Of a stretch of DNA of 43,631 nt, positions 1-7,457 are shown piece after piece (within the stretch, counting starts at the first letter, position 1; every line of letters starts with the position of its first letter). The notes beneath the pieces were generated by a model. It made no database searches. It worked only from the letters and a program-made list of their open reading frames with translations, and was not told the DNA's origin. Origin of the DNA: Bacteroidales bacterium UBA2800 (lineage in GTDB: Bacteria > Bacteroidota > Bacteroidia > Bacteroidales > Paludibacteraceae). Where the stretch lies: the NCBI GenBank assembly GCA_002351925.1, contig DEHM01000016.1, positions 22,236 through 65,866 on the forward strand. The letters run 5' to 3'. The position numbers were made by a program, and so were the translations under genes.

Positions 1-1275
1 ACCGTCATCGGCGGTTCGCTGAGCGAGACGATGGCGCTGAAGATCTGCAACGTGATGGACCAGGCGATGAAACTGGGTGCGCCGATCATCGGTCTGAACG
101 ACTCGGGTGGAGCACGTATACAGGAAGGTGCATGTGCGCTGGCCGGCTACGCAGAGATATTCGAGCGTAACATCCTGGCTTCGGGCGTAGTGCCGCAGAT
201 AAGCGTCATCTTCGGCCCGTGTGCCGGAGGTGCCGTATACAGCCCCGCGCTGACCGACTTCATCATGATGACTGAGCAGAACAGCTATATGTTCATCACC
301 GGCCCGAAGGTAGTGAAATCGGTAACGGGCGAGGACGTGACGGTAGAGCAACTGGGTGGCGCCAAGATCCACGCGACGAAGTCGGGTGTGACCCATTTTG
401 TGGCAGCTACCGAGGAAGAAGCTATCGCCGAGGTGCGTCGTCTGGTAAGCTTCATCCCGCAGAACAACATGGAGGAAGCGCCGGTCGTTCCTTGTACCGA
501 TGATATCACCCGAGTGGACGACAACCTGAACGAGATCGTGCCGGCAGATCCCAACAAGCCGTATGACATGCACGAGATCATCAACACGATAGTCGACAAC
601 GGCGACTTCATGGAGGTGCACAAAGACTACGCCAAGAACGTTATCTGCGGCTTTGCCCGCTTCAACGGTCGTTCGACGGGTATCATCGCCAACCAGCCTT
701 CCTGGCTTGCCGGTGTGCTCGACTGCGACGCCAGCCGTAAGGCCGCTCGTTTCGTACGTTTCTGCGACGCATTTAACATCCAGATCCTGACGCTCGTGGA
801 TGTTCCGGGCTTCCTTTGCGGAACCGGACAAGAGTACGCAGGTATCATCGACCATGGTGCAAAACTGATGTTCGCGTATGGCGAAGCAACTGTGCCGAAA
901 GTAACTATCACCATTCGCAAGAGCTATGGCGGCAGCCACATCGTGATGAGCTGTAAGCAACTCCGCGGCGACATGTGCTACGCTTGGCCCAACGCAGAGA
1001 TAGCCGTGATGGGCGCGAGTGGGGCTGTAGGTGTGCTGCAGGCTAAGGCCATCAAGGCCATAGAAGATCCGGCGGAGAAGAAAGCCTTCATCGCCGAGAA
1101 AGAGGCCGAGTACAAAGAGCTGTTTGCGTCGCCCTACCAGGCTGCTAACCGCGGATACATAGACGACGTGATTGAGCCGCGCAACACCCGTGCACGTATC
1201 ATCCGTGCATTTGAGATGTTGCAGACCAAGCGTCTAACCAATCCGCTCAAGAAACACTCTAATATTCCGCTGTAA
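1..1275 (+). CDS. mmdA: Methylmalonyl-CoA decarboxylase alpha subunit (carboxyltransferase), 5' truncated by window edge
   Basis: The carboxyltransferase moves the carboxyl group of (S)-methylmalonyl-CoA to the biotin of the carrier subunit, the first half-reaction of the Na+-pumping decarboxylase in the succinate-propionate pathway. The frame is open from base 1 (T-V-I-G-G-S-L-S-E-T before the first ATG at 31), so the gene starts outside the window; 424 residues are present of about 515 usual, so roughly 90-100 are missing. Crotonase-fold signatures are visible: NDSGGARIQEG near fragment residue 34, SVIFGPCAGGAVYSPA near 68, and the second-domain signature VDVPGFLCGTGQE near 265. The gene is followed at 2 nt by a gamma-like subunit, then by the biotin carrier and the beta subunit. 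This context favours a membrane-bound decarboxylase over soluble propionyl-CoA carboxylase, whose alpha subunit is nearly identical in sequence. The substrate (methylmalonyl-CoA rather than another acyl-CoA) is inferred from the family in Bacteroidales. Confidence 0.9.
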   Translation, partial: TVIGGSLSETMALKICNVMDQAMKLGAPIIGLNDSGGARIQEGACALAGYAEIFERNILASGVVPQISVIFGPCAGGAVYSPALTDFIMMTEQNSYMFITGPKVVKSVTGEDVTVEQLGGAKIHATKSGVTHFVAATEEEAIAEVRRLVSFIPQNNMEEAPVVPCTDDITRVDDNLNEIVPADPNKPYDMHEIINTIVDNGDFMEVHKDYAKNVICGFARFNGRSTGIIANQPSWLAGVLDCDASRKAARFVRFCDAFNIQILTLVDVPGFLCGTGQEYAGIIDHGAKLMFAYGEATVPKVTITIRKSYGGSHIVMSCKQLRGDMCYAWPNAEIAVMGASGAVGVLQAKAIKAIEDPAEKKAFIAEKEAEYKELFASPYQAANRGYIDDVIEPRNTRARIIRAFEMLQTKRLTNPLKKHSNIPL

Positions 1276-1277
1276 TC

Positions 1278-1652
1278 ATGGTACTATTAGCAGTCACGAC
1301 AGACACATGGATCGTCACCGGTCTCGGCTTCGGCATCGTGCTGGCGCTGCTGTTCTGCCTCGTCTATATCATGCAACTGTTCGGATGGACGATGCAGAAA
1401 GCTACTGCGCCCGCTGCGCCCAAAGCTGAGCCGACGGCTAAACCGGCTTCCGGCGCACCCGCCGAGGACGAGAAAGCCGCTATCGCCATGGCGCTGTCGG
1501 CCAATGAGGCCAACGACGAAGCAGCCGTTGCCTATGCCCTCTATCTCTACCAGGGCAAGAACCACGATATAGCTACGGCGACTATCGCTCCTCAAGCACG
1601 CCTGACCGCGTGGAACGACAAATCAATCGGATTAAACAACAAAGGATTCTAA
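1278..1652 (+). CDS. OadG-family small membrane subunit of the sodium-pumping decarboxylase
   Basis: This 124-residue protein has one N-terminal membrane segment (about residues 12-34, GFGIVLALLFCLVYIMQLFGW). An Ala/Pro/Lys-rich linker follows (about 40-65), then a small cytoplasmic tail. That is the layout of the gamma/delta subunit (OadG family) that holds the carboxyltransferase on the membrane beta subunit and helps complex assembly. It starts 2 nt after the mmdA stop and ends 2 nt before the biotin-carrier start, so the three genes are surely cotranscribed. The C-terminal part (EEANDEAAVAYALYLY region) is typical of the Bacteroidales form, which is longer than the roughly 80-residue proteobacterial one. 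Sequence conservation in this family is low, so the call rests on topology and position. Confidence 0.82.
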   Translation: MVLLAVTTDTWIVTGLGFGIVLALLFCLVYIMQLFGWTMQKATAPAAPKAEPTAKPASGAPAEDEKAAIAMALSANEANDEAAVAYALYLYQGKNHDIATATIAPQARLTAWNDKSIGLNNKGF

Positions 1653-1654
1653 CA

Positions 1655-2101
1655 ATGAAAGAGTTCACATTCAAAATCAACGGCGCCGAGTATAAGTGCG
1701 CAGTAGAAGAAATAGAAGCCGGCAAGGCCAAAGTGACCGTCAACGGCAAAATGTATGAAGTAGAGACCGAGAAGCCCGCAGCTGCTGCTAAGCCGGCTGC
1801 CGCTCCCGCTCCGAAACCCGCTGCAGCACCTGCCGCTGCTCCCGTAGCACCCAAGGCAGAAGCGCCGAAAGCCGCTCCCGTAGCCGGTGGTGTGCAGGTG
1901 AAGAGCCCGCTGCCCGGTAGCGTCATCAAAGTGCTTGTGAGCGAGGGACAGGCCGTCAAGAAAGGCGACACGTTGCTCACACTCGAGTCGATGAAGATGG
2001 AGAACGCCATCATGGCTGAGCAGGACGGTACGGTAAAACAGATAGCCGTTACCCCGGGTCAGAACGTGATGCAGGACGATTTACTCATCGTTTTAGGATA
2101 A
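1655..2101 (+). CDS. mmdC: Biotin carboxyl carrier subunit of the decarboxylase
   Basis: This 148-residue biotin carrier shuttles CO2 between the carboxyltransferase and the membrane decarboxylase. The C-terminal biotinyl domain (about residues 78-148) contains ESMKMEN, whose lysine is biotinylated. It is preceded by a long Ala/Pro/Lys linker (about 44-75) that acts as a flexible arm. The N-terminal part (KEFTFKINGAEYKCAVEEI) matches the usual start of these carriers. The ATG at 1655 is chosen although the frame stays open to 1610, because the upstream codons overlap the previous gene and the family begins at MKEFTFKING. The spacing of 2 nt to the upstream stop supports translational coupling. 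Confidence 0.92.
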   Translation: MKEFTFKINGAEYKCAVEEIEAGKAKVTVNGKMYEVETEKPAAAAKPAAAPAPKPAAAPAAAPVAPKAEAPKAAPVAGGVQVKSPLPGSVIKVLVSEGQAVKKGDTLLTLESMKMENAIMAEQDGTVKQIAVTPGQNVMQDDLLIVLG

Positions 2102-2203
2102 AAGAAATAAGGACAATGGAATAAGGACTCATTACTATCGGCTGATACATTTATGTCTTTTGTCCTTTAGCGAAGCGGTCCTTAATCCTTAATCCATACA
2201 ATT
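2102..2203. repeat. Intergenic spacer with repeated ATAAGGAC / GTCCTTA blocks
   Basis: The gap between the biotin carrier and mmdB holds two direct copies of ATAAGGAC (about 2107-2114 and 2121-2128). The inverted form GTCCTT occurs twice further on (about 2162-2167 and 2178-2183), followed by a doubled CTTAATC. The blocks could pair as an imperfect hairpin. There is no T-run, so it need not terminate transcription; it may act as an mRNA-processing or stability element between the carrier and the beta subunit. Confidence 0.45.
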
Positions 2204-3379
2204 ATGAATATAATTGAATTTTTTAGTGGAATGGGTTTTATGCAGCTGACGTGGCAACAGGGCGTGATGCTCCTGGTCAGCTTCTTCCTGCTGTACCTGG
2301 CCATTCACAAGAAATATGAGCCGCTGTTGCTGCTGCCTATCGCCTTTGGTATGCTGCTGACCAACCTGCCCGGTGCGGAGATGTTCCATAGCGACCTGTG
2401 GTCGGCGTTCCTCGACGAGAACAGTCCGGCCTACCATAGCTACGGCACTATCTTGAAGGAAGGCGGACTGCTCGACGTGCTCTATATGGGCGTTAAGCTG
2501 GGTGTCTATCCGTGTCTGATCTTCATCGGCGTAGGTGCGATGACCGACTTCGGACCGCTGATTGCGAACCCTAAATCGCTCATCCTGGGTGCCGCTGCTC
2601 AGATAGGTATCTTTGTGACCTTCCTCTGCGCAAACGCTATGGGCTTCACGCCCGCAGAGGCCGGCTCTATCGGTATCATCGGTGGTGCAGATGGTCCTAC
2701 CTCGATCTTCCTGACCTCTAAACTGGCTCCGCACCTCTTGGGCCCGATTGCTATCGCCGCCTACAGCTATATGGCGCTGGTGCCGGTGATTCAACCGCCT
2801 ATCATGCGTGCGCTTACGACGAAGAAAGAGCGCGCTATCAAGATGGGACAGTTGCGTCCGGTTTCGAAGACCGAGAAGATCGTCTTCCCGATCATCATCA
2901 CCGCTATCGTAGCGCTCATCCTGCCTGACGCAGCTCCGCTGATTGGCTGTCTGATGCTCGGTAACCTGATGAAAGAGAGCGGGGTAGTGGATCGTCTGAG
3001 TAAGACCGCACAGAACGAGTTGATGAACATCGTCGTAATCTTCCTCGGCCTCTCGGTGGGCGCTACGGCTACAGCCGGCAGCTTCCTCAACTGGCAGACG
3101 CTGATGATTCTGGCGATGGGTATCGTAGCCTTCGGTCTGGGGAGCGCAGGAGGTGTGCTCCTGGCTAAGTTCATGAACCTCTTCCTCAAGGAGAAGATCA
3201 ACCCGCTGATCGGTTCGGCAGGCGTGTCGGCTGTGCCTATGGCTGCGCGCGTGAGTCAGACCGTCGGTCAGGAAGAGAACCCCAGCAACTTCCTGCTGAT
3301 GCACGCTATGGGCCCGAACGTGGCCGGCGTTATCGGTTCGGCGGTGGCGGCAGGTGTGCTTCTCTCGATGTTAGGCTGA
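2204..3379 (+). CDS. mmdB: Sodium-translocating decarboxylase beta subunit
   Basis: This integral membrane subunit decarboxylates carboxybiotin and exports Na+. The 391-residue length and multi-helix topology match the OadB/MmdB/GcdB family. The diagnostic stretch IGIIGGADGPTSIF (about residues 155-168) carries the conserved Asp of the Na+ pathway, and the C-terminal region has the conserved NPLIGSAGVSAVPMAAR and MHAMGPNVAGVIGSA motifs. The start at 2204 gives MNIIEFFSGMGF, typical for the family. It follows the biotin carrier after a 102-nt gap and is followed at 9 nt by a sensor kinase. Together with the preceding three genes it makes a complete decarboxylase apart from the missing 5' end of mmdA. 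Confidence 0.93.
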   Translation: MNIIEFFSGMGFMQLTWQQGVMLLVSFFLLYLAIHKKYEPLLLLPIAFGMLLTNLPGAEMFHSDLWSAFLDENSPAYHSYGTILKEGGLLDVLYMGVKLGVYPCLIFIGVGAMTDFGPLIANPKSLILGAAAQIGIFVTFLCANAMGFTPAEAGSIGIIGGADGPTSIFLTSKLAPHLLGPIAIAAYSYMALVPVIQPPIMRALTTKKERAIKMGQLRPVSKTEKIVFPIIITAIVALILPDAAPLIGCLMLGNLMKESGVVDRLSKTAQNELMNIVVIFLGLSVGATATAGSFLNWQTLMILAMGIVAFGLGSAGGVLLAKFMNLFLKEKINPLIGSAGVSAVPMAARVSQTVGQEENPSNFLLMHAMGPNVAGVIGSAVAAGVLLSMLG

Positions 3380-3388
3380 TAACTGCGT

Positions 3389-4483
3389 ATGTCCAACCGA
3401 CAGATAGGAACAATAGTACTGGCAGCCGCGATGATCATCGTCGCGGCTTCCGTATTGTTCACCAACAACCTGGCGCGGTCGCTCCAGGCCGAGGAACAGC
3501 GTAACATGGCCGTCTGGGCCGAGGCGGAGCAACAACTCATCCTCGCCGACGAACATACCGACATCGACCTGGCGCTATCCATCATCGAGGGCAATACCAC
3601 TATCCCCGTCTGGATATGTGACGGCGAAGGAAACATCCTGGCCAGCCGTAACGTGAAGGAAGGCAAGCACGGAGTAGGCGATCACGGCCCCATCGAGCTG
3701 CGTATCGACGAGACAACCACGCAGTATATCTACTGGGATGACAGTCGTCTGCTGACGCAACTGCGTTATGTGCCCTACGCCCAGTTTTCGCTTATCTTCA
3801 TCTTCATCGTCATCGCCGTCATCACCCTGCTGACGGGCCAACGCAGCGAGCAGAACAGGCTGTGGGTCGGCCTGAGCAAGGAGACGGCGCACCAACTGGG
3901 CACACCTATCTCTTCGCTCAACGCGTGGCAGCAGCTCCTGGCGGACAAGTATCCGGACGACGAGTATGTGCCGCAGATGAAGCGCGACATAGAACGGCTG
4001 CGTATCATTGCCGACCGCTTCCAGAAGATAGGTAGCGAACCCGACCTGAAGGCAGAGAACCTCATCCCCGTGGTGGAGAACGCCGTGAGCTACATGCGCG
4101 CGCGTATCTCTAATAGGATAACGATAGACGACAGCTGTTTCCGGGAGACGGAACGGGTGGTGCTGCTCAACGCCCCGCTGCTGCAGTGGGTCATCGAGAA
4201 CCTGCTGAAGAATGCCGTAGATGCCATCAGCGGACAAGGCACAATCAGTTTCGACCTGCAGGAGAGCGAACAGGAAGTCATGATTGACGTTACCGACACG
4301 GGCAAAGGCATCGACAATAAAACCCAGCGTCGCATCTTCGAGCCGGGTTTCACGTCCAAGGACCGCGGATGGGGCTTAGGCCTTCCACTCGCCAAACGTA
4401 TCGTCGAGCAATACCATGGAGGCAAACTCCTGCTTAAGCAGCAGCCAGGTGGGCGTTGGTACGACCTTCCGTATCGTCCTTAA
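3389..4483 (+). CDS. Sensor histidine kinase, probable frameshift near the C-terminus
   Basis: This is an orphan membrane histidine kinase (364 residues as read) with no response regulator beside it. It has a membrane segment at about 7-24, a short periplasmic domain (about 25-130) and a second membrane segment at about 132-149. There is no obvious HAMP domain. The phospho-acceptor box is SKETAHQLGTPISSL (His168), and the ATPase domain shows VIENLLKNAVDAI (N box), DTGKGI (G1) and GWGLGLPLAKRIV (G2). The reading frame ends in an atypical tail (QQPGGRWYDLPYRP). Skipping one base at about 4439 in the GCAGCAGCC stretch gives SSQVGVGTTFRIVLKK, the normal kinase ending, with the stop at 4500-4502. 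So either the gene or the sequence carries a one-base insertion (or two-base loss) here. It starts 9 nt after mmdB and overlaps convergent ispE. Confidence 0.88.
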   Translation: MSNRQIGTIVLAAAMIIVAASVLFTNNLARSLQAEEQRNMAVWAEAEQQLILADEHTDIDLALSIIEGNTTIPVWICDGEGNILASRNVKEGKHGVGDHGPIELRIDETTTQYIYWDDSRLLTQLRYVPYAQFSLIFIFIVIAVITLLTGQRSEQNRLWVGLSKETAHQLGTPISSLNAWQQLLADKYPDDEYVPQMKRDIERLRIIADRFQKIGSEPDLKAENLIPVVENAVSYMRARISNRITIDDSCFRETERVVLLNAPLLQWVIENLLKNAVDAISGQGTISFDLQESEQEVMIDVTDTGKGIDNKTQRRIFEPGFTSKDRGWGLGLPLAKRIVEQYHGGKLLLKQQPGGRWYDLPYRP

Positions 4484-5270
4484 AAAGCCCGAAAACGGTT
4501 GAACCGCTACCCGACATACTCGCATAATAAGCGCCTGCGTCCAGCAGACGCTTTTTTATAGTCGCGATAATAGGATGCAGCGGGAAGACCGTCGCCTCGA
4601 AATCGTTGATAAAAAGACCGGCTTCGCCTATAAGATCGCTTTCGCTGTAAGACCGCTCTGCTGTAAGACCGCTTACGCTGTAAGATTTCATTCCGCTATA
4701 TGCCTCTTTGGTGCTGACGCCCTCTTCCGGCTTAATCAGCACAATCCTCGTACCCCGCAGATCCAAGTCGATAGGCGTCAACTTATCGCCTATGCCTTCG
4801 GCAAAACAGGGCACATTATAGATGAAGAACGGACAATCGGCGCCCAGCGGGGCTACTTCGGTGGCTAACTGCGCTTTGCTCAAATCCAAACCGAACAACT
4901 CGTTGAGCACTATAGCCATATGTGCCGCATCGCTACTGCCGCCTCCCAAGCCTGCGCCAAAAGGTATATTCTTCTTGAACCGCACCTTTACAGCCCCTAT
5001 CTGCGGATACTTGGCCTGCATCTGCCGGTAGCACTTCACAATCAGGTTATCCTCCGCCGGACAATCTACCGCAATACCTTCCTGCTCAAATAGTATATCG
5101 GTCTGTATTCTGTCAGCGTAGCGGTCTGTACTCTGTACTCTTTCCACTTCCAACTCATCGTGCAGCCCATAGACAGGCACGAAAATCGTCTCCAGATCGT
5201 GGTAACCATCCGGGCGTTTGCGCACCACGCGCAGACCAAGATTAATCTTACAATTCGGATAAACAGTCAT
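4434..5270 (-). CDS. ispE: 4-diphosphocytidyl-2-C-methyl-D-erythritol kinase (isoprenoid MEP pathway)
   Basis: IspE phosphorylates the 2-hydroxyl of CDP-methylerythritol with ATP in the non-mevalonate isoprenoid pathway. The 278-residue protein has N-terminal PNCKINLGL (Lys8), the GHMP-kinase ATP loop PFGAGLGGGSSDAA (about 103-116), the LGADCPFF motif with the catalytic Asp (about 148) and the C-terminal MSGSGSTVFG. The open frame extends far upstream, but ATG at 5270 fits both the family start and the promoter at 5279-5309. The last residues (TNAHLAAA) run through the region where the sensor kinase appears frameshifted, so an indel there would also change the IspE C-terminus. The overlap with the kinase is tail to tail. 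Confidence 0.93.
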   Translation of the reverse strand: MTVYPNCKINLGLRVVRKRPDGYHDLETIFVPVYGLHDELEVERVQSTDRYADRIQTDILFEQEGIAVDCPAEDNLIVKCYRQMQAKYPQIGAVKVRFKKNIPFGAGLGGGSSDAAHMAIVLNELFGLDLSKAQLATEVAPLGADCPFFIYNVPCFAEGIGDKLTPIDLDLRGTRIVLIKPEEGVSTKEAYSGMKSYSVSGLTAERSYSESDLIGEAGLFINDFEATVFPLHPIIATIKKRLLDAGAYYASMSGSGSTVFGLFKDDTEGRTNAHLAAA

Positions 5271-5278
5271 ATCGACTG

Positions 5279-5309
5279 CAAAAGTACAACTTTTTTTGCA
5301 CATATCAAA
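5279..5309 (-). promoter_or_regulatory. ispE promoter, near-leaderless
   Basis: On the minus strand a perfect Bacteroidota -7 box TACTTTTG (5286 to 5279) lies 19 nt from a TTTG -33 box (5309 to 5306). The ispE ATG begins at 5270, only 8 nt past the -7 box. Transcription would therefore start within a few bases of the start codon. Confidence 0.75.
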
Positions 5310-5326
5310 AAAAAAGTGTATATTTG
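5295..5326 (+). promoter_or_regulatory. Dipeptidase promoter, overlapping the ispE promoter
   Basis: TTTG at 5295-5298 and TATATTTG at 5319-5326, separated by 20 nt, form a consensus Bacteroidota promoter. The start codon follows at 5346. The -33 boxes of this promoter and the ispE promoter interlock, so the two divergent genes cannot easily be bound by two polymerases at once. Confidence 0.75.
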
Positions 5327-5345
5327 CGCCAAATTTACAAAACAT

Positions 5346-6704
5346 ATGACTATTCAGGAGTATATCGCGGCGCATCGTGCGCGTTTCATGGAGGAGTGGG
5401 CGAGTCTCATCCGCATCCCGAGTGTGAGTTGTCAGGCGGAGCATAAAGCCGATATGCAGCGTTGTGCCGAACGTTGGCGTGAACTGTTGCTGCAGGCGGG
5501 CTGCCAGCGCGCCGAAGTCCTGCCTTCCGCCGGCAATCCGTTTGTATATGGCGAGTATAAGGTGGCAGAAGAAGCCAAGACGGTTCTGGTATATGCGCAT
5601 TATGATGTCATGCCGGTAGAGCCGCTGGAGGCGTGGAAATCGGATCCGTGGGAGCCTTCTGTCCGTGACGGCCGACTCTATGCACGCGGGGCAGACGACG
5701 ACAAAGGGCAGGCGATGATTCAGGCAAAAGCCTTTGAATACCTCGTTCACGAAGGCCTGATGGGCTGCAACGTCAAGTTCATCTTCGAGGGCGAGGAGGA
5801 GATTGGTTCGCCGTCTTTGGAAGCTTTCCTCGAAGACCATAAAGAGTTGTTGAAGGCTGATATTATCTTGGTTTCCGACACCTCTATGATTGGTAAAGAC
5901 ACGCCGTCGATCACTACCGGTCTGCGCGGGCTCGCCTATTGGCAGATCGAGGTGGATGGTCCGAACCGAGACCTTCATTCCGGCCATTTCGGTGGCGCGG
6001 TCAAGAACCCCATCAATGCCCTCTGCGAGATACTCGCGCAAATAGTGGATAAGGACGGTCGTATCACCATCCCCGGTTTCTACGACGACGTGTTGCCCAT
6101 CCCCGATGAGGAGCGCAAGATGATCGCGCAGATACCCTTCTCCCAGGAGGCGTACAACAAGGCGATTGACGTGGACGATGTGTTCGGAGAGGTAGGCTAC
6201 AGCACGCTGGAACGCAACTCCTGTCGTCCCTCATTTGATGTCTGCGGCATATGGGGAGGCTATACCGGCGAGGGCTCGAAAACGGTTCTTCCAAGCAAAG
6301 CCTTTGCTAAAGTAAGTTGCCGGTTGGTGGCTAATCAAGATCATGCGAAAATCTCGCGTGCGTTTGCCGAATATGTTCAGTCGATTGCACCAAAAGGCGT
6401 TCGCATTCAAGTCACGCCCATGCATGGTGGCCAAGGCTACGTCTGCCCGATAGATATTCCTGCCTACAAAGCCGCAGAGAAAGGCTTTGAGATAGCCTTT
6501 GGCAAACGACCCTTGGCAGCACGTCGCGGCGGCTCGATACCTATCATCGCAGCCTTCGAACAGATACTGGGCTGTAAGACCATCCTCATGGGCTTCGGAC
6601 TCGAGCAGAACGCCATCCACTCGCCTAACGAATCGATGGACCTTGAGGTCTGGGAAAAAGGCATTGTCGCTGTAACAGAGTTTTACCGTGAATTTGGGAT
6701 TTGA
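5346..6704 (+). CDS. M20-family dipeptidase, cytosolic
   Basis: This 452-residue zinc peptidase of the M20 (CNDP/PepV-like) family hydrolyses dipeptides in the cytosol. Visible metal and catalytic motifs are VYAHYDVMPV (His85), ARGADDDKGQ (bridging Asp at about 118), FEGEEEIGS (general base and metal Glu at about 151-152), SDT (Asp178) and the C-terminal NAIHSPNES (His). The dimerisation-domain motif LHSGHFGG is also present. There is no signal peptide. The ATG at 5346 is chosen because it follows the promoter at 5295-5326, although the frame is open back to 5160 across the ispE start. The substrate range cannot be read from sequence. Confidence 0.9.
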   Translation: MTIQEYIAAHRARFMEEWASLIRIPSVSCQAEHKADMQRCAERWRELLLQAGCQRAEVLPSAGNPFVYGEYKVAEEAKTVLVYAHYDVMPVEPLEAWKSDPWEPSVRDGRLYARGADDDKGQAMIQAKAFEYLVHEGLMGCNVKFIFEGEEEIGSPSLEAFLEDHKELLKADIILVSDTSMIGKDTPSITTGLRGLAYWQIEVDGPNRDLHSGHFGGAVKNPINALCEILAQIVDKDGRITIPGFYDDVLPIPDEERKMIAQIPFSQEAYNKAIDVDDVFGEVGYSTLERNSCRPSFDVCGIWGGYTGEGSKTVLPSKAFAKVSCRLVANQDHAKISRAFAEYVQSIAPKGVRIQVTPMHGGQGYVCPIDIPAYKAAEKGFEIAFGKRPLAARRGGSIPIIAAFEQILGCKTILMGFGLEQNAIHSPNESMDLEVWEKGIVAVTEFYREFGI

Positions 6705-6725
6705 AGATTTGACATTTGATACTTT

Positions 6726-7457
6726 ATGAGAATTGCTATTATAGGTGCCGGGAGTGTCGGCACAAATATCCATCACGCGTTCGAACAGAAAGGAATCCGC
6801 ACGGAACTGATCCATGCCAGGCCTCTTACGGCTGATCCTGCGCCGAAAGCAGTGGTGCCGGAAGCTGATTGCTATATTTACGCTATTGCGGATAATGCCT
6901 TGCGTGAGGTGGTGGCTAAGATAGACGCGCCGCGGGCATTGCATCTCCATACTTCGGGCTCGATGCCTCTGGAGGTGTTTGGCGCAGACAAGCCGCACGC
7001 CGGCATCCTCTATTTCTTTCAGTCGTTCAACCGGGAAGTGCTCATCGACGACTGGAGCACGATTCCTTGTTTCATCGAGGGGAGGAATATAGATGACGTA
7101 GCGGCTATCTATACCCTGGCACAGATGCTGACGAGCCATATCTACGAGTGCAACCAGCACGACAGAGAGCGGCTGCACATAGCCGGTATCTTTGCCAACA
7201 ACTACACCAACTTGATGTACGGTATTGCCGCAGACATCCTGCGAGGCACGCAGATACCGTTCCAGGCACTCTTGCCGCTAATCGACCGGACGGCAGCCAA
7301 AGTGCACAGCCTGACGCCCTACGACGCGCAGACAGGCCCCGCGCAACGGGGAGACAAGGCGGTGATTGAACATCATTTGGAGATACTGAAGGCTACGCCT
7401 TACCACGAAGTGTATCAAGCACTCGCAGCGTTAATCGAGAAAGCGCATAATCATTAA
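6726..7457 (+). CDS. DUF2520 Rossmann-like protein (predicted NAD(P)-binding)
   Basis: This 243-residue protein has an N-terminal dinucleotide-binding loop IIGAGSVGTNI (residues 4-14) followed by a 6-phosphogluconate-dehydrogenase-like domain. The central HLHTSGSMPLEVF and C-terminal FANNYTNLMY and GPAQRGD motifs are those of the Rossmann-like/DUF2520 family. The reaction is not established for this family; a dehydrogenase or reductase role is inferred from the fold only. It follows the dipeptidase by 21 nt, in a spacer made of ATTTGA-type short repeats, so it is probably cotranscribed. Its 3' end overlaps convergent mutY by 65 nt, and its apparent terminator (7482-7505) lies inside the mutY coding region. 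Confidence 0.82.
   Translation: MRIAIIGAGSVGTNIHHAFEQKGIRTELIHARPLTADPAPKAVVPEADCYIYAIADNALREVVAKIDAPRALHLHTSGSMPLEVFGADKPHAGILYFFQSFNREVLIDDWSTIPCFIEGRNIDDVAAIYTLAQMLTSHIYECNQHDRERLHIAGIFANNYTNLMYGIAADILRGTQIPFQALLPLIDRTAAKVHSLTPYDAQTGPAQRGDKAVIEHHLEILKATPYHEVYQALAALIEKAHNH

Noticed and set aside
2189..3304. A 371-codon minus-strand frame opposite mmdB
   Set aside because: It is a His/Gln/Arg-rich shadow of a highly conserved membrane protein gene.
5160..5345. Extended N-terminus of the dipeptidase (open frame from 5160)
   Set aside because: It would cover the ispE start and both promoters, and the family begins at the ATG at 5346.
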